The notes under the pieces were generated by a model that did not search any database, had not been told where the DNA came from, and worked only from the letters and a program-made list of their open reading frames with translations. From Lachnospiraceae bacterium (lineage in GTDB: Bacteria; Bacillota; Clostridia; Lachnospirales; Lachnospiraceae), in contig JAUNON010000004.1 of NCBI GenBank assembly GCA_030537145.1, positions 35,617 to 99,616 of the forward strand: 64,000 nt of DNA. Direction: 5' to 3'. Shown here piece after piece: positions 1-11,845 of the stretch (its first letter is position 1; each line of letters begins with the position of its first letter). The position numbers and the translations under genes were made by a program.

Positions 1-216
1 TTTATCAATATCCGGGCGGGGAACAAAAAGCTGATCTCCTTCCGTTTCTTCTATGTAATCGATGGTCACATCCTGCTCCAGAAGTGCGTCCAGCTCTTCA
101 TCCTCTTTGGGCAGCAATATGATCATCAGCCCGATCAGTACGATCACCGCTTCCGCAAACGCAATCCACAAAAGAATACGACTGCTTTTTTGTTTTTTTC
201 TCTGTTTTCTTCGCAT
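1..216 (-). CDS. Membrane-anchored protein, N-terminal part (cut by window edge)
   Basis: The reading frame runs off the left edge of the window; only the first 72 residues are visible. It opens with a very basic stretch (MRRKQRKKQKSSR), then one hydrophobic segment at about residues 14-35, then an acidic region. This is a type II membrane anchor or an uncleaved signal, with the rest of the protein outside the cell. The ATG at 214-216 follows a weak ribosome binding site. The family cannot be named from this fragment. It lies downstream of guaB on the same strand, separated by a long terminator-like structure, so it is probably transcribed on its own. Confidence 0.6.
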   Translation of the reverse strand, partial: MRRKQRKKQKSSRILLWIAFAEAVIVLIGLMIILLPKEDEELDALLEQDVTIDYIEETEGDQLFVPRPDIDK

Positions 217-340
217 TGTTCCGTCCCGGCTGCCCGTTCTGTCCGATACAGCCGTTTCCTTTATCCTTTTTCAAGTACAGCATGATAGTACCTGCGCTCA
301 TCAAATATTAGTATACAATATATCTTCTGATTTGGCACGC

Positions 341-529
341 TTTTTTTGTAAGGGGCTGCCGCAAAATCGAAAAGCAACAGGATCTGTATCCAGGGTGTTT
401 GTATCACCGAGACATCTGTCCCGCTCCGGCGCAGATCCCTGCAGCGGTCTCCGGACACGGTCCGTTTTTTCACTGCACGGCGAAGGGCGCCGTTCGCTCA
501 TCTCTTTCGATGGTTTTACGGCACCCTCC
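341..529 (-). terminator. Long inverted repeat downstream of guaB with terminator-like ends
   Basis: This fills most of the 322-base gap between guaB and the partial gene. On the minus strand it starts with GGGTGCCGTAAAACCATCGAA and ends with TTCGATTTTGCGGCAGCCCC followed, after four bases, by a T run. The two ends pair with each other, with a few mismatches, over about 20 bases, leaving roughly 140 bases in between. The end stem belongs to the same family as several terminators in this window. The interior has no convincing gene. It can be read as a guaB terminator with a large insertion in its loop, or as a small mobile element with terminal inverted repeats. Confidence 0.5.
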
Positions 530-538
530 CTGATAAAT

Positions 539-2005
<1,467 letters not shown>

Positions 2006-2044
2006 TCATCTACTGTAAATTTTATTAAGTGCTATTAAATCTAT

Positions 2045-2073
2045 ACTCTAACAAATTCAATTCGCCTTGTCAA
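2045..2073 (-). promoter_or_regulatory. Promoter of guaB
   Basis: On the minus strand there is TTGACA (2068-2073), a 17-base spacer and TAGAGT (2045-2050), a good housekeeping promoter about 50 bases upstream of the guaB ATG. It lies just after the stop codon of the upstream membrane-protein gene. Confidence 0.65.
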
Positions 2074-2082
2074 CCTTTGATT

Positions 2083-2586
2083 TTAATACTGGCAGACCTT
2101 ACGGGGCGCCAGCCTGCGGATCTCTCCTACTACGTTTTCATTCAGCTCCAGCTTCACCAGCTCCCGCTGCTTCTCCTGATTAAAAACCAGACTGTAAGAA
2201 GAAACCTGAGGATCCAGAGAGGTATAATCCCGGATCCGGATGTCCTTGTTATTTACGTAGCTGTCCAGCGCATGGGAATTGGACGGCGCCATGATCTCCA
2301 AATTCTCAATATCATAGCTGGCGCAGCGCTTCCGCTTCTGCTTTCCCATGATCTTGTCGATGTCAATCTCCCCGTTTACATACAGATATTCATACTCCAG
2401 ATCAAACCGTGGAATCATAAGATACGTAATGATTCCCAGTACCACTGCCGCCAGCAGCAGGGGCCAGGCAATCACTACACCTACCGCGAAGCAGACCGCT
2501 GTCCCTCCGATCAGGGCGGCTTTCTTCACCTTGTCCGAGGTGGGCGTAATGCGTTTCACCATAATTTCACTGTACATATCACTCAT
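2083..2586 (-). CDS. Membrane protein of unknown function (DUF6106-like)
   Basis: The product is 167 residues. Residues about 25-60 form two adjacent hydrophobic segments separated by a very short turn (AALIGGTAVCFAVGVVIAWP and LLLAAVVLGIITYLMIP). They are followed by a soluble region with conserved-looking FDLEYEYLYVNGEIDIDKIM and a basic KQKRKR patch. This layout resembles the small two-helix proteins annotated as DUF6106 in Lachnospiraceae; that name is from memory and unchecked. The C-terminal part is probably cytosolic and resembles a bacterial PH-like fold in its alternating strands, which is inference. It lies 74 bases downstream of another membrane-protein gene on the same strand, so the two may be one transcript. 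Confidence 0.7.
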   Translation of the reverse strand: MSDMYSEIMVKRITPTSDKVKKAALIGGTAVCFAVGVVIAWPLLLAAVVLGIITYLMIPRFDLEYEYLYVNGEIDIDKIMGKQKRKRCASYDIENLEIMAPSNSHALDSYVNNKDIRIRDYTSLDPQVSSYSLVFNQEKQRELVKLELNENVVGEIRRLAPRKVCQY

Positions 2587-2660
2587 TTTTTCTACCTGCC
2601 TTTTCCTTTTCTTTTATTCTGATCTGCCCTCTGTGCAGATTTTCACTTGTGATACCGGCA

Positions 2661-3470
2661 TCACCCCTCCAGGCTCTCCGGTTCCTGCTGGAAAGCGGCT
2701 GTATCTCCCATCAGGTAATGCAGAAATTTCACGGACATATCCGTCCCCAGGCTTCCTACGGGAACCGCCAGATAAACGGCTTCCTCCGTCGGATACAAGC
2801 CGCTCTCTGCCAGCTTCTCTGCCTCATCCACACGGATGCCGTAGATCCCCTCTTCTCCCTCCTCGGGACGCATGGGCGCATCCAGGTACTGCTCCCATTC
2901 CTCCAGCTCCTCCGGGGAAAGCACCTCATCCATCTTCTGGAACGTTCCGTTCCCTGCATAATGCCGGTAAACGCTTTCCGGCATTATCATACTGTCCAGC
3001 GACCCTTCCGACATATATGCCATCACCTTAATGGTGGCCGCCGTGGTAGCGTTATCCATAGAATCGAAATTCACCGACAGGGAAAAATCAAGATCCAACT
3101 GCTGGTCTTTTTCCAGACCGCCCAGATAATCCTCAAAGCCCTGCCACAAGGTCTGAGAATCTCCGGCCAGATAATCGCAGTTGAGAAATACCGTCTGCAT
3201 CACCGTATCAATTCTCATATTATGTATGATCGTGCTGATCACAGAGCCCAAAAACACGATCCCGATCAGAATCACAAAGACGATTTTATAGTAGTCCCAG
3301 ACATAGCCGATCCGCTGCTTCCAGTTCATCTCCTTTAGCTTTTTCCGTTCCCGCTCCATCCGCACCTTCCGGCTTAAGCCATCCAGGCTATCTTCTTTTG
3401 GCATTACCGTCCTCTGCTCTGTTTCCTCTCCTTTGGTCTCCCGCTGGTCCTTCATTTCTTCTTTTCGCAC
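2661..3470 (-). CDS. Single-pass membrane protein with extracellular domain, unknown function
   Basis: The product is 269 residues. The first 75 residues are highly charged (many E, K and R) and probably cytosolic. One membrane segment follows at about residues 76-95 (FVILIGIVFLGSVISTIIHN). The remaining 170 residues would be outside and contain short acidic stretches (EELEEWEQYLDAP, EEGEEGIYGIRV). No Cys lipobox, catalytic motif or repeat is visible. I do not recognise the family. Upstream of it lies the groESL terminator, so it has its own promoter; the DUF6106-like gene follows closely. Confidence 0.65.
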   Translation of the reverse strand: MRKEEMKDQRETKGEETEQRTVMPKEDSLDGLSRKVRMERERKKLKEMNWKQRIGYVWDYYKIVFVILIGIVFLGSVISTIIHNMRIDTVMQTVFLNCDYLAGDSQTLWQGFEDYLGGLEKDQQLDLDFSLSVNFDSMDNATTAATIKVMAYMSEGSLDSMIMPESVYRHYAGNGTFQKMDEVLSPEELEEWEQYLDAPMRPEEGEEGIYGIRVDEAEKLAESGLYPTEEAVYLAVPVGSLGTDMSVKFLHYLMGDTAAFQQEPESLEG

Positions 3471-3536
3471 TTTATCCGCTGCCTTTCCATCCTTCTGCTT
3501 TCCTACGGTTCCCGCTTCTGGATATTAGTTTACCAC

Positions 3537-3572
3537 AAAAGGAGACAACCGTAAATCTTGATTGTCTCCTTT
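3537..3572 (-). terminator. Rho-independent terminator of groES-groEL
   Basis: A perfect 12-base stem (AAAAGGAGACAA paired with TTGTCTCCTTTT) around a 12-base loop, 50 bases after the groEL stop codon on the minus strand. The stem carries an A run on one side and a T run on the other, so it could work in both directions. Confidence 0.85.
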
Positions 3573-3621
3573 TCTTTGAATTTCATTACTTTTATTTATT
3601 TTTTATTTTTTCAGGTGATTC

Positions 3622-5250
<1,629 letters not shown>

Positions 5251-5365
5251 TCATCATTCCTCCTGTTTTTCTTATTAACACCTGATAGCTGCTCCGCAGC
5301 TTCACAGCTTTATGCAAAAATCCATCTCAAATCAGCCTCATTGACCGGCCCAGGTTCCCGGCTGA

Positions 5366-5650
5366 TTATTCTACGATTGCCAGAATGTCGCTCTGCTTTA
5401 CGATGATGTATTCTTCATCCTCCAGCTTCACTTCGTTTCCCGCATATTTTGAATAAATCACCTTATCTCCGGCTTTCACCTGCATGGTAACTTCTTTTCC
5501 GTCAACCATTCCGCCCGGGCCGACTGCGATTACCTCAGCCTCCTGGGGCTTTTCCTGGGATTTTGTGGTCAGGATGATACCGGATTTTGTGGTTTCCTCT
5601 GCCTCAAACTGCTTTAATACAACTCTGTCGCCTAAAGGTACTAATTTCAT
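5366..5650 (-). CDS. groES: Co-chaperonin GroES (Hsp10)
   Basis: GroES caps the GroEL ring. The product is 94 residues, the usual size. The start (MKLVPLGDRVVLKQFEAEE), the mobile-loop region around residues 17-32 (EEETTKSGIILTTKSQ is close to the usual form) and the roof-hairpin region GPGGMVDGKEV are all recognisable. It is the first gene of the heat-shock operon; the promoter and CIRCE operator lie 75-140 bases upstream of its ATG. Confidence 0.97.
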   Translation of the reverse strand: MKLVPLGDRVVLKQFEAEETTKSGIILTTKSQEKPQEAEVIAVGPGGMVDGKEVTMQVKAGDKVIYSKYAGNEVKLEDEEYIIVKQSDILAIVE

Positions 5651-5723
5651 ATTCTATTCCTCCTTAACAATCTTTCTGCTGTACTGCCTGTTATCATTGG
5701 CAATGTCTGTATCCTTTATTTTG

Positions 5724-5750
5724 CTAGCACTCACTTAAATCGAGTGCTAA
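5724..5750 (-). promoter_or_regulatory. CIRCE operator (HrcA binding site)
   Basis: The inverted repeat TAGCACTC-N9-GAGTGCTA matches the CIRCE consensus TTAGCACTC-N9-GAGTGCTAA at all but the outermost base of one arm. It sits immediately downstream of the predicted start of transcription, as expected for HrcA repression of groES-groEL. hrcA itself is not in this window. Confidence 0.95.
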
Positions 5751-5761
5751 CCGATGGTTCT

Positions 5762-5790
5762 ATATTAGTTAAAATAGGAAAAATATGCAA
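5762..5790 (-). promoter_or_regulatory. Promoter of groES-groEL
   Basis: On the minus strand TTGCAT (5785-5790), a 17-base spacer and TAATAT (5762-5767) lie just upstream of CIRCE. Placing the start near 5755 puts CIRCE in the first transcribed bases. Confidence 0.55.
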
Positions 5791-5950
5791 CCGTCTTTAC
5801 AAACAGATATTTTTGATTTTTGATATTATTTCTTTTAAATACTCTCTTTTTCTCTTGTTTTCTTAAATTTTCTATTTTAATGTTATTTTTGTTCCCCCAA
5901 AACGTCTTCTGCGGCAAATATTCACTGTCGGATTCCCGTTTCACACAAAT

Positions 5951-6010
5951 AAGGGCTGCCGCAGTCTCAAAATCATTCCTGACCCTGATCCCGCAGCAGC
6001 CCGTTCTTTT
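5951..6010 (-). terminator. Terminator downstream of codY
   Basis: On the minus strand CGGGCTGCTGCGGG pairs with CTGCGGCAGCCC across a loop that contains a smaller hairpin; it ends in TTATTTG. It follows the codY stop codon by about 15 bases and shares the GGCTGCCGC stem found at several other gene ends in this window. Confidence 0.7.
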
Positions 6011-6026
6011 TCTTTTTCTGAAAAAC

Positions 6027-6809
6027 CTACAGCATCTTTTCTTTTTTTATCTTTGCCAGTTCATCAAATACCACATCATTCAGGACCTTAATATACGTGC
6101 CCTTCATACCGGAGGAGCGGGACTCGATCACCCCGGCGCTCTCGAATTTACGCAGCGCATTTACGATCACGGATCTGGTGATCCCCACCCGGTCTGCAAT
6201 CTTGCTGGCCACCAGTACCCCTTCACTGCCGTTCAGCTCATCAAAAATATGAATAATCGCTTCCAGCTCAGAATAAGACAGGGTGCTGACCGCGGATTTC
6301 ACGATCTGAATCTTACGGTTTTCTTCCGCATTCTCCTCGTTTACAGAGCGCATCATTTCCAGGCCTACTACCGTAGTGCCATACTCACTCAGAATAATAT
6401 CATCAATCTCGTACTGGCCGCCGCATTTGTACATAAACACCGTACCAAGCCGTTCCCCGGCAATATCGATCGGATTTATGATTGCCTGATATTTTTTCAC
6501 ATTCTGTCCTTCAAACCCCAGCGTCTCCAGATTCACGTTTTCTTTCGTGGAAAGCACACTCAGGAAACGTTCATTCAGCAGCGGATCAATAAAGCCGCCC
6601 ACCTTATCAACGATCAGCTCCGTAATTTCCTCCACACCTTCACATTCGCTGACACCCAATACCTTTCCCTTCCGGCTGATTACAAGAATATTGGAATTCA
6701 TTATCTCTGTCAGTACTTCACAGATATCATTAAATACAACTTTGCTGGAATTGTTGTTATGCAAAAGCTGATTAATTTTTCTGGTTTTATCTAATAATTG
6801 TACACTCAT
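6027..6809 (-). CDS. codY: GTP-sensing transcriptional repressor CodY
   Basis: CodY represses amino-acid, transport and stationary-phase genes when GTP and branched-chain amino acids are plentiful. The product is 260 residues, the usual length. An N-terminal GAF ligand domain (about residues 1-155, opening MSVQLLDKTRKINQLL) is followed by a winged helix-turn-helix (VASKIADRVGITRSVIVNALRKFESAGVIESRS) with the invariant Ser-Arg-Ser recognition-helix pattern. An ATG five codons upstream is possible, but GGAGGCGGGT is well spaced for the start used here. It lies 69 bases after topA, as in many Firmicutes. No clear CodY box was found in its own leader. Confidence 0.96.
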   Translation of the reverse strand: MSVQLLDKTRKINQLLHNNNSSKVVFNDICEVLTEIMNSNILVISRKGKVLGVSECEGVEEITELIVDKVGGFIDPLLNERFLSVLSTKENVNLETLGFEGQNVKKYQAIINPIDIAGERLGTVFMYKCGGQYEIDDIILSEYGTTVVGLEMMRSVNEENAEENRKIQIVKSAVSTLSYSELEAIIHIFDELNGSEGVLVASKIADRVGITRSVIVNALRKFESAGVIESRSSGMKGTYIKVLNDVVFDELAKIKKEKML

Positions 6810-6878
6810 ACCCGCCTCCCGCACATTTTCAGGTCAATATCACGATAAATCTCATTTTAACACATAGTTTTCAGATTT

Positions 6879-8951
6879 TCAATTTCGTTTTTGATCTTTA
6901 TTCGTAATATAACCGCAATTTTCATTGGCGCACAGTAATTTGCTCCCTTTTTCCAGCATATAGCTTCCGCATTCCGGGCATTTCTGGCTGGAAGGCTTCT
7001 GCCAGGACATAAAATCACACTCCGGATTCTCACAGCCAAAATATCTTCTGCCCTTCTTGGTCTTGCGGATGATAATCTCTTTTCCGCATTTGGGACAGGC
7101 CACTCCCGCCTTTTCCAGATAAGGCTTTGTATTTCTGCACTCCGGGAATCCCGGACAAGCCAGAAATTTCCCATGGGGGCCGTACTTAATCACCATATTG
7201 CGGCCGCATTCCTCACAGATCACATCCGTCACCTCGTCTGCAATGGATACCTTATCCAGCGTTTTCTCAGCCTCCTGTACCGCCTCATCCAGATCCGGGT
7301 AGAAGTTTTTCACCACGGTTTTCCATTCCAGGCTGCCTTCGCCCACGGAATCCAGCAGTGATTCCATATTTGCGGTAAAGGTTACGTCCACGATCGTGGG
7401 AAAGGCCTTTTTCATCATTTGGTTTACCGCTTCCCCCAGCTCGGTCATATACAGATTTTTCTGCTCCTTCAGAATATACCGGCGGGCCAGCAAGGTCGTA
7501 ATCGTAGGCGCATAGGTGCTGGGCCGTCCGATTCCCATCTCCTCCAGAGTCTTTACCAGAGATGCTTCCGTATAATGGGCCGGCGGCTGGGTAAAATGCT
7601 GTTTGCTGTCAAATTCCCTCAGAGTCAGCTCCGACTGCTCATCCAGCCTTCCGGACAGCAGATTGCCTCCCTTCTGCTCCTCCTCTCCATCGGAATAGAC
7701 CGACAGAAAGCCGTCAAAAAGAAGCTTGGAGGCCGATACGGTAAAAATATACCCGTTTCCGTTGATCTTAACGGAAGTGGTCTCAAATCTGGCCGTTTCC
7801 ATCCGGCTGGCGGCAAACCGCTTCCAGATAAGCTGGTACAAACGGAACTGATCCCGGCTCAGCGCTTCCTTGACCAGCGCCGGGCTGCGCCTGATATCAG
7901 AGGGACGGATCGCCTCATGGGCATCCTGTATCTTCTGTCCCGTTTTTTTCTCTGTCACCGCAGAGGCCACGTAATGCTCCCCATAGTTCCTGGCAATATA
8001 AGCTCTTGCCGCCTGATCTGCCTCTTCGGAAATACGGGTAGAATCGGTACGCAGATAGGTAATCAGACCTACGGTGCCCTCCCCCTTTATATCGATGCCT
8101 TCATAAAGCTGCTGGGCCAAACGCATCGTTTTCTGAGTGGAGAAATTCAGAAGCTTGGCAGCCTCCTGCTGCAGGGTACTGGTGGTAAAGGGCAGCGGTG
8201 CCTTTTTCACCCGCTCTCCCTTTTTCACCTCCTGCACCCGGTAAGAGGCTCCTTCCAGCTCCGCCAGTATCCGGTTCATTTCCTCCTGAGAGGAAATGGT
8301 CATCTTCTTGTCTTTCCCATAAAATCTTGCTGTGAGAGGCTTTTTCTCTCCCTCCAGAGTGAAATCTGCATCCAGCGTCCAGTATTCCTCCGGAAGAAAT
8401 GCATTGATCTCGTCCTCCCGGTCTCCGATCATCCGCAGCGCCACCGACTGCACCCGTCCGGCGGAAAGGCCCCGTTTAATCTTTGCCCACAGCAGCGGGC
8501 TGATGCGGTATCCCACCATCCGGTCCAGCATCCTTCGTGTCTGCTGGGCGTCCACCATATCCATATCAATGCTTCTGGGATGCTTCAGAGCCTCCTTCAC
8601 TGCCGTTTTCGTAATCTCGTTAAACGTGATCCGGAACATCTTCTTTTCATCCAGCTTCAGCGCCTGGGCCAGATGCCAGGAAATCGCTTCTCCCTCCCGG
8701 TCAGGGTCCGTTGCCAGATAAACTTTATCTGCTTTCTTCGCCGCCTTTCGCAGCGCCGCCAGAATATCTCCTTTTCCCCGTATGGTAATATATTTCGGCT
8801 CATAATCATTTTCCGGATCAAAGCCCATCTGACTTTTGGGCAGATCCCGCACATGGCCGTTGGAGGCCATCACCTCATAATTGGAGCCCAGAAATTTTTT
8901 GATTGTCTTTACCTTTGTCGGTGACTCCACAATCACCAGATACTTTGCCAT
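6879..8951 (-). CDS. topA: DNA topoisomerase I
   Basis: This type IA topoisomerase relaxes negative supercoils. The product is 690 residues. The Toprim domain is at the N-terminus (KYLVIVESPTKVKTIKKFLG, later DPDREGEAISWHL). The catalytic tyrosine lies in LITYLRTDSTRIS near residue 298. Three C-terminal four-cysteine zinc-ribbon units follow (CEEC...CPGFPEC, CPKC...CENPEC, CPEC...CANENC), the normal Firmicute complement. It is the middle gene of the dprA-topA-codY series, a conserved order. Confidence 0.97.
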   Translation of the reverse strand: MAKYLVIVESPTKVKTIKKFLGSNYEVMASNGHVRDLPKSQMGFDPENDYEPKYITIRGKGDILAALRKAAKKADKVYLATDPDREGEAISWHLAQALKLDEKKMFRITFNEITKTAVKEALKHPRSIDMDMVDAQQTRRMLDRMVGYRISPLLWAKIKRGLSAGRVQSVALRMIGDREDEINAFLPEEYWTLDADFTLEGEKKPLTARFYGKDKKMTISSQEEMNRILAELEGASYRVQEVKKGERVKKAPLPFTTSTLQQEAAKLLNFSTQKTMRLAQQLYEGIDIKGEGTVGLITYLRTDSTRISEEADQAARAYIARNYGEHYVASAVTEKKTGQKIQDAHEAIRPSDIRRSPALVKEALSRDQFRLYQLIWKRFAASRMETARFETTSVKINGNGYIFTVSASKLLFDGFLSVYSDGEEEQKGGNLLSGRLDEQSELTLREFDSKQHFTQPPAHYTEASLVKTLEEMGIGRPSTYAPTITTLLARRYILKEQKNLYMTELGEAVNQMMKKAFPTIVDVTFTANMESLLDSVGEGSLEWKTVVKNFYPDLDEAVQEAEKTLDKVSIADEVTDVICEECGRNMVIKYGPHGKFLACPGFPECRNTKPYLEKAGVACPKCGKEIIIRKTKKGRRYFGCENPECDFMSWQKPSSQKCPECGSYMLEKGSKLLCANENCGYITNKDQKRN

Positions 8952-9068
8952 ATTATTCCCTCCCAGAGCATCCTTTCAGCAGCATCCTGCTCCCCTTTTC
9001 TCATCCTGCACAAATCCATTTAAAAAGTACAGGCCGGCAAAAGCTGCCGTAAATTTCACCCCGTGATC

Positions 9069-10235
9069 TTACCGTTCTGATTTTATATATTGATTTTTTG
9101 CAATCTCCGCCGCCAGCCCCTTCAACTGCAGCTTCAGCAAAATTTCCGTCAGCCTGCCGAAGGGAAGGGCCGTTTTCTTGGCAATCTCATTTAGCCCTTT
9201 TGGCAACAAATCTAGGTTACTATACACCAATTCTTCTTCCGGTGCAAGTGAAAGTTGCCTTTTTCGGAACTTTTCCCAGGTTGTCTGTTCCAGCTTCAGT
9301 TCCTCCATCAGACGTTCCGGTGTCAGAATCACCCCTGCGCCCTGGGCAATCAGGCGGTTGCAGCCCCGGCTCAGATCGTCCGTACTCCTCCCCGGAACCG
9401 CATACACATCCTTTCCCTGCTCCAGCGCCAAGTCCGCCGTTATCAGGGAACCGCTTTTTTCTCTAGCTTCCACTACGATCACCGCATCCGCAAGGCCGCT
9501 GATGATCCGGTTCCGCAGCGGGAAATGAAACGGCAGCGGACGGCTCCCCGGAGGAAACTCCGAAAGAACGCCGCCCCTCTCCAGCAGCTCCTGGTAAAGC
9601 GGAAAATTTTCCTGAGGATAACACTGATCCACCCCGCAGCCCAAAACGCCGAAGCTGCTCCCTCCTGCCTCCGCTGCCGCCCGTTGGGCAGTGCCGTCGA
9701 TTCCCAGCGCAAGACCGCTGATCACCTGCACACCGGCTCCGGCCAGCGCCCTGCTTAGCTCTCTTGCCATAATCCGCCCATAGGGGCTGCACTGCCTTGC
9801 GCCCACAATAGCTGCGCTAAAGGCTTCCTCTCCGGGCAGACGCCCTCGGTAAAACAGCCCGGCAGGGCAGTCTGGTATGTGACGCAGCCTGGATGGGAAG
9901 CCTTCTCTTTCCCGGCTGATAAATTTTATTCCCTTCTTTTCCGCACTATGCCAAATCTGCTCCGGTCCGCAGGATCTGCGAAACCGCAGCAATTCCTCCA
10001 CCCATTTTGCTCCGGTCTTTTTCCAAATCCCAAACTCCTCCTCCGGAGCCTCCCAGACTCCTCTGGGTGATCCAAAATAAAAGACCAGTGCCTTTAGCAC
10101 CTTCTGAGAAAGCTCCGGTATACTGCACAGCCAAAACCAATACCTTTCCATTGCCTCCAATTCCCGATCCTTCTGCGGACATCCCATGCCCGCTGCGATC
10201 CGTTCTTTCCCCGTCCTGTTTTCTGCCTCCGTCAT
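9069..10235 (-). CDS. dprA: DNA-processing protein DprA
   Basis: DprA loads RecA on incoming single-stranded DNA during transformation. The product is 388 residues. An N-terminal SAM/helix-hairpin-like part (about 30-100) precedes the Rossmann-like core, with AAIVGARQCSPYGR, VISGLALGIDGTAQRAA, SEFPPG and FPLRNRIISGLADAVIVVEA, all family hallmarks. A C-terminal winged-helix region (residues about 320-385) is present. It starts 15 bases after the YifB/ComM-like gene, so the two competence-associated genes are cotranscribed. Natural transformation is not otherwise shown in this window. Confidence 0.95.
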   Translation of the reverse strand: MTEAENRTGKERIAAGMGCPQKDRELEAMERYWFWLCSIPELSQKVLKALVFYFGSPRGVWEAPEEEFGIWKKTGAKWVEELLRFRRSCGPEQIWHSAEKKGIKFISREREGFPSRLRHIPDCPAGLFYRGRLPGEEAFSAAIVGARQCSPYGRIMARELSRALAGAGVQVISGLALGIDGTAQRAAAEAGGSSFGVLGCGVDQCYPQENFPLYQELLERGGVLSEFPPGSRPLPFHFPLRNRIISGLADAVIVVEAREKSGSLITADLALEQGKDVYAVPGRSTDDLSRGCNRLIAQGAGVILTPERLMEELKLEQTTWEKFRKRQLSLAPEEELVYSNLDLLPKGLNEIAKKTALPFGRLTEILLKLQLKGLAAEIAKNQYIKSER

Positions 10236-10250
10236 ATCCCTGCTCCTTCT

Positions 10251-11792
10251 CTATCTTTCTCCGCTCCAATATTTCTTATCCAGGACCCGGTAACAAATAG
10301 CTTCGCTTAAATGTTCTCCGCCAATCTGCTCCGCTCCGTCCAGATCCGCTATGGTCCTGGCCACCTTCAGGATTCGGCAATAAGCCCGCGCAGTCAGCTC
10401 CAGCTTTTCGTAGGTCTCCCGCATCAGCCTCTGCTGCTCTCTCCCCAATGCACAGAAGGTTCTTACCGCCTCCATATCCAGATCCGCATTAAAATAAAAA
10501 CGGGTATTCCGATACCGCTCACGCTGGATCGCCTGAGCCCGGCAGACTCTCTGCCGGATGGTGCTGGAATCCTCTCCCGTTCCATCCATGGTCAGCTCCT
10601 CATAGCGAACCGGCGGCGCTTCTACACAGATGTCGATCCGGTCCAGCAGCGGCTGACTGATATGCTCCAGATACCGCTTCACATCCCGGTAAGAGCAGGT
10701 ACAGCGATTTCGGTCAGGAAAATAGCCGCACTTACAGGGGTTCATGGAAGCTACCAGCATAAAATCCGCCGGGAACAGATAATTCCCGGTATTTCTCGTA
10801 ATACAGATTTTCCCCTCCTCCATGGGCTGGCGCAGGGTTTCCAGCGTAGCCTTCTGAAATTCCGGCAGCTCGTCCAGATACAAAACCCCCCGATGCGCCA
10901 GGCTGACCTCTCCCGGTTTCGGAACCGCCCCTCCTCCGGCCAGCGCCGCCGGAGTAACCGTATGATGAGGTGACCGGAAGGGCCTGGATGTCAGCAGTCC
11001 CATTTCCTCCGGCAGCGTGCCTGCAATACTGTGAATTTTAGAAATCTCCAAGGCTTCCTCCAGGGATGTTCCCGGCAGAATAGTAGGAATTCTTCTGGCC
11101 ACCATAGTTTTTCCCGCACCCGGCGGTCCGATCATCAGCAAATTATGGAGCCCGGAAACTGCCACCTCTGCTGCTCTACGCAGTACCGCCTGCCCCTGTA
11201 CCTGGGAAAAATCCACAGGCCGGGCCTCCTCCTGCCGGGAGCGGATTTCTTCTATATTAATAGCCGTCTGTTTCAGCGCTTTCCCCTCATTCAGGAAGCG
11301 CACCACCTGCCCGATATCCTCCGCACCCAAAACCCGTATCCCCTGTACCATCGAGCCCTCCTGCAGATTCTTCAAAGGAATTATACAGGTATGACACCCA
11401 AACCGGGATGCAGAGGATACCATTTCCAAAATCCCCCGAATCCCGTTCAATTCTCCGTTCAGGCTCAATTCTCCGGCAAACAGAATGCCCTCCAGCGCCT
11501 CCCGGGGTACCATGCCAAATGCTGCCAGTACCGCCACCCCGATGGGCAGATCAAATCCGGAGCCTGCCTTTCTCACGTCCGCCGGAGACAGATTTACGGT
11601 AACCCGTTTGACCGGAAGGCGAAATCCGGCATTGCGCAATGCCGTGCGCACCCGATCCTGCGCCTCCTTCACCTCGGATGCCAAATACCCCACCATGGAA
11701 AAAACCGGCATGCCATCGCTGACATCCGCTTCCACAACGATTTTGCGGCTTTCGATTCCGCAAATCGCCGCCGATATAACCGAACTAAACAA
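10251..11792 (-). CDS. YifB/ComM family Mg-chelatase-like AAA+ ATPase
   Basis: Members related to ComM are hexameric helicases that promote branch migration during integration of transforming DNA. The product is 513 residues. An N-terminal ChlI-type domain (opening MFSSVISAAICGIESRKI) is followed by the AAA+ core with Walker A GPPGAGKTM and Walker B GVLYLDELPEF, the arginine-finger region around FPDRNRCTCS, and a C-terminal Mg-chelatase helical region (residues about 410-505). Cysteines in NPCKCGYFPDRNRCTC are a family feature. It forms an operon with dprA, which supports a DNA-uptake or recombination role. Confidence 0.93.
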   Translation of the reverse strand: MFSSVISAAICGIESRKIVVEADVSDGMPVFSMVGYLASEVKEAQDRVRTALRNAGFRLPVKRVTVNLSPADVRKAGSGFDLPIGVAVLAAFGMVPREALEGILFAGELSLNGELNGIRGILEMVSSASRFGCHTCIIPLKNLQEGSMVQGIRVLGAEDIGQVVRFLNEGKALKQTAINIEEIRSRQEEARPVDFSQVQGQAVLRRAAEVAVSGLHNLLMIGPPGAGKTMVARRIPTILPGTSLEEALEISKIHSIAGTLPEEMGLLTSRPFRSPHHTVTPAALAGGGAVPKPGEVSLAHRGVLYLDELPEFQKATLETLRQPMEEGKICITRNTGNYLFPADFMLVASMNPCKCGYFPDRNRCTCSYRDVKRYLEHISQPLLDRIDICVEAPPVRYEELTMDGTGEDSSTIRQRVCRAQAIQRERYRNTRFYFNADLDMEAVRTFCALGREQQRLMRETYEKLELTARAYCRILKVARTIADLDGAEQIGGEHLSEAICYRVLDKKYWSGER

Positions 11793-11845
11793 TCATTTCT
11801 CTCCTTTCTGCCGGTTTCCCTTTCCGGTTCCGGCCGCAGCCCTTT

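Noticed and set aside
6841..6900. Possible CodY box (GTTTTCAGATTTTC) near codY
   Set aside because: Only about 10 of 15 positions match the AATTTTCWGAAAATT consensus and it overlaps the end of topA; too weak to call.
7419..8924. 501-codon plus-strand frame opposite topA
   Set aside because: It mirrors the topA coding frame and lacks any protein family pattern.
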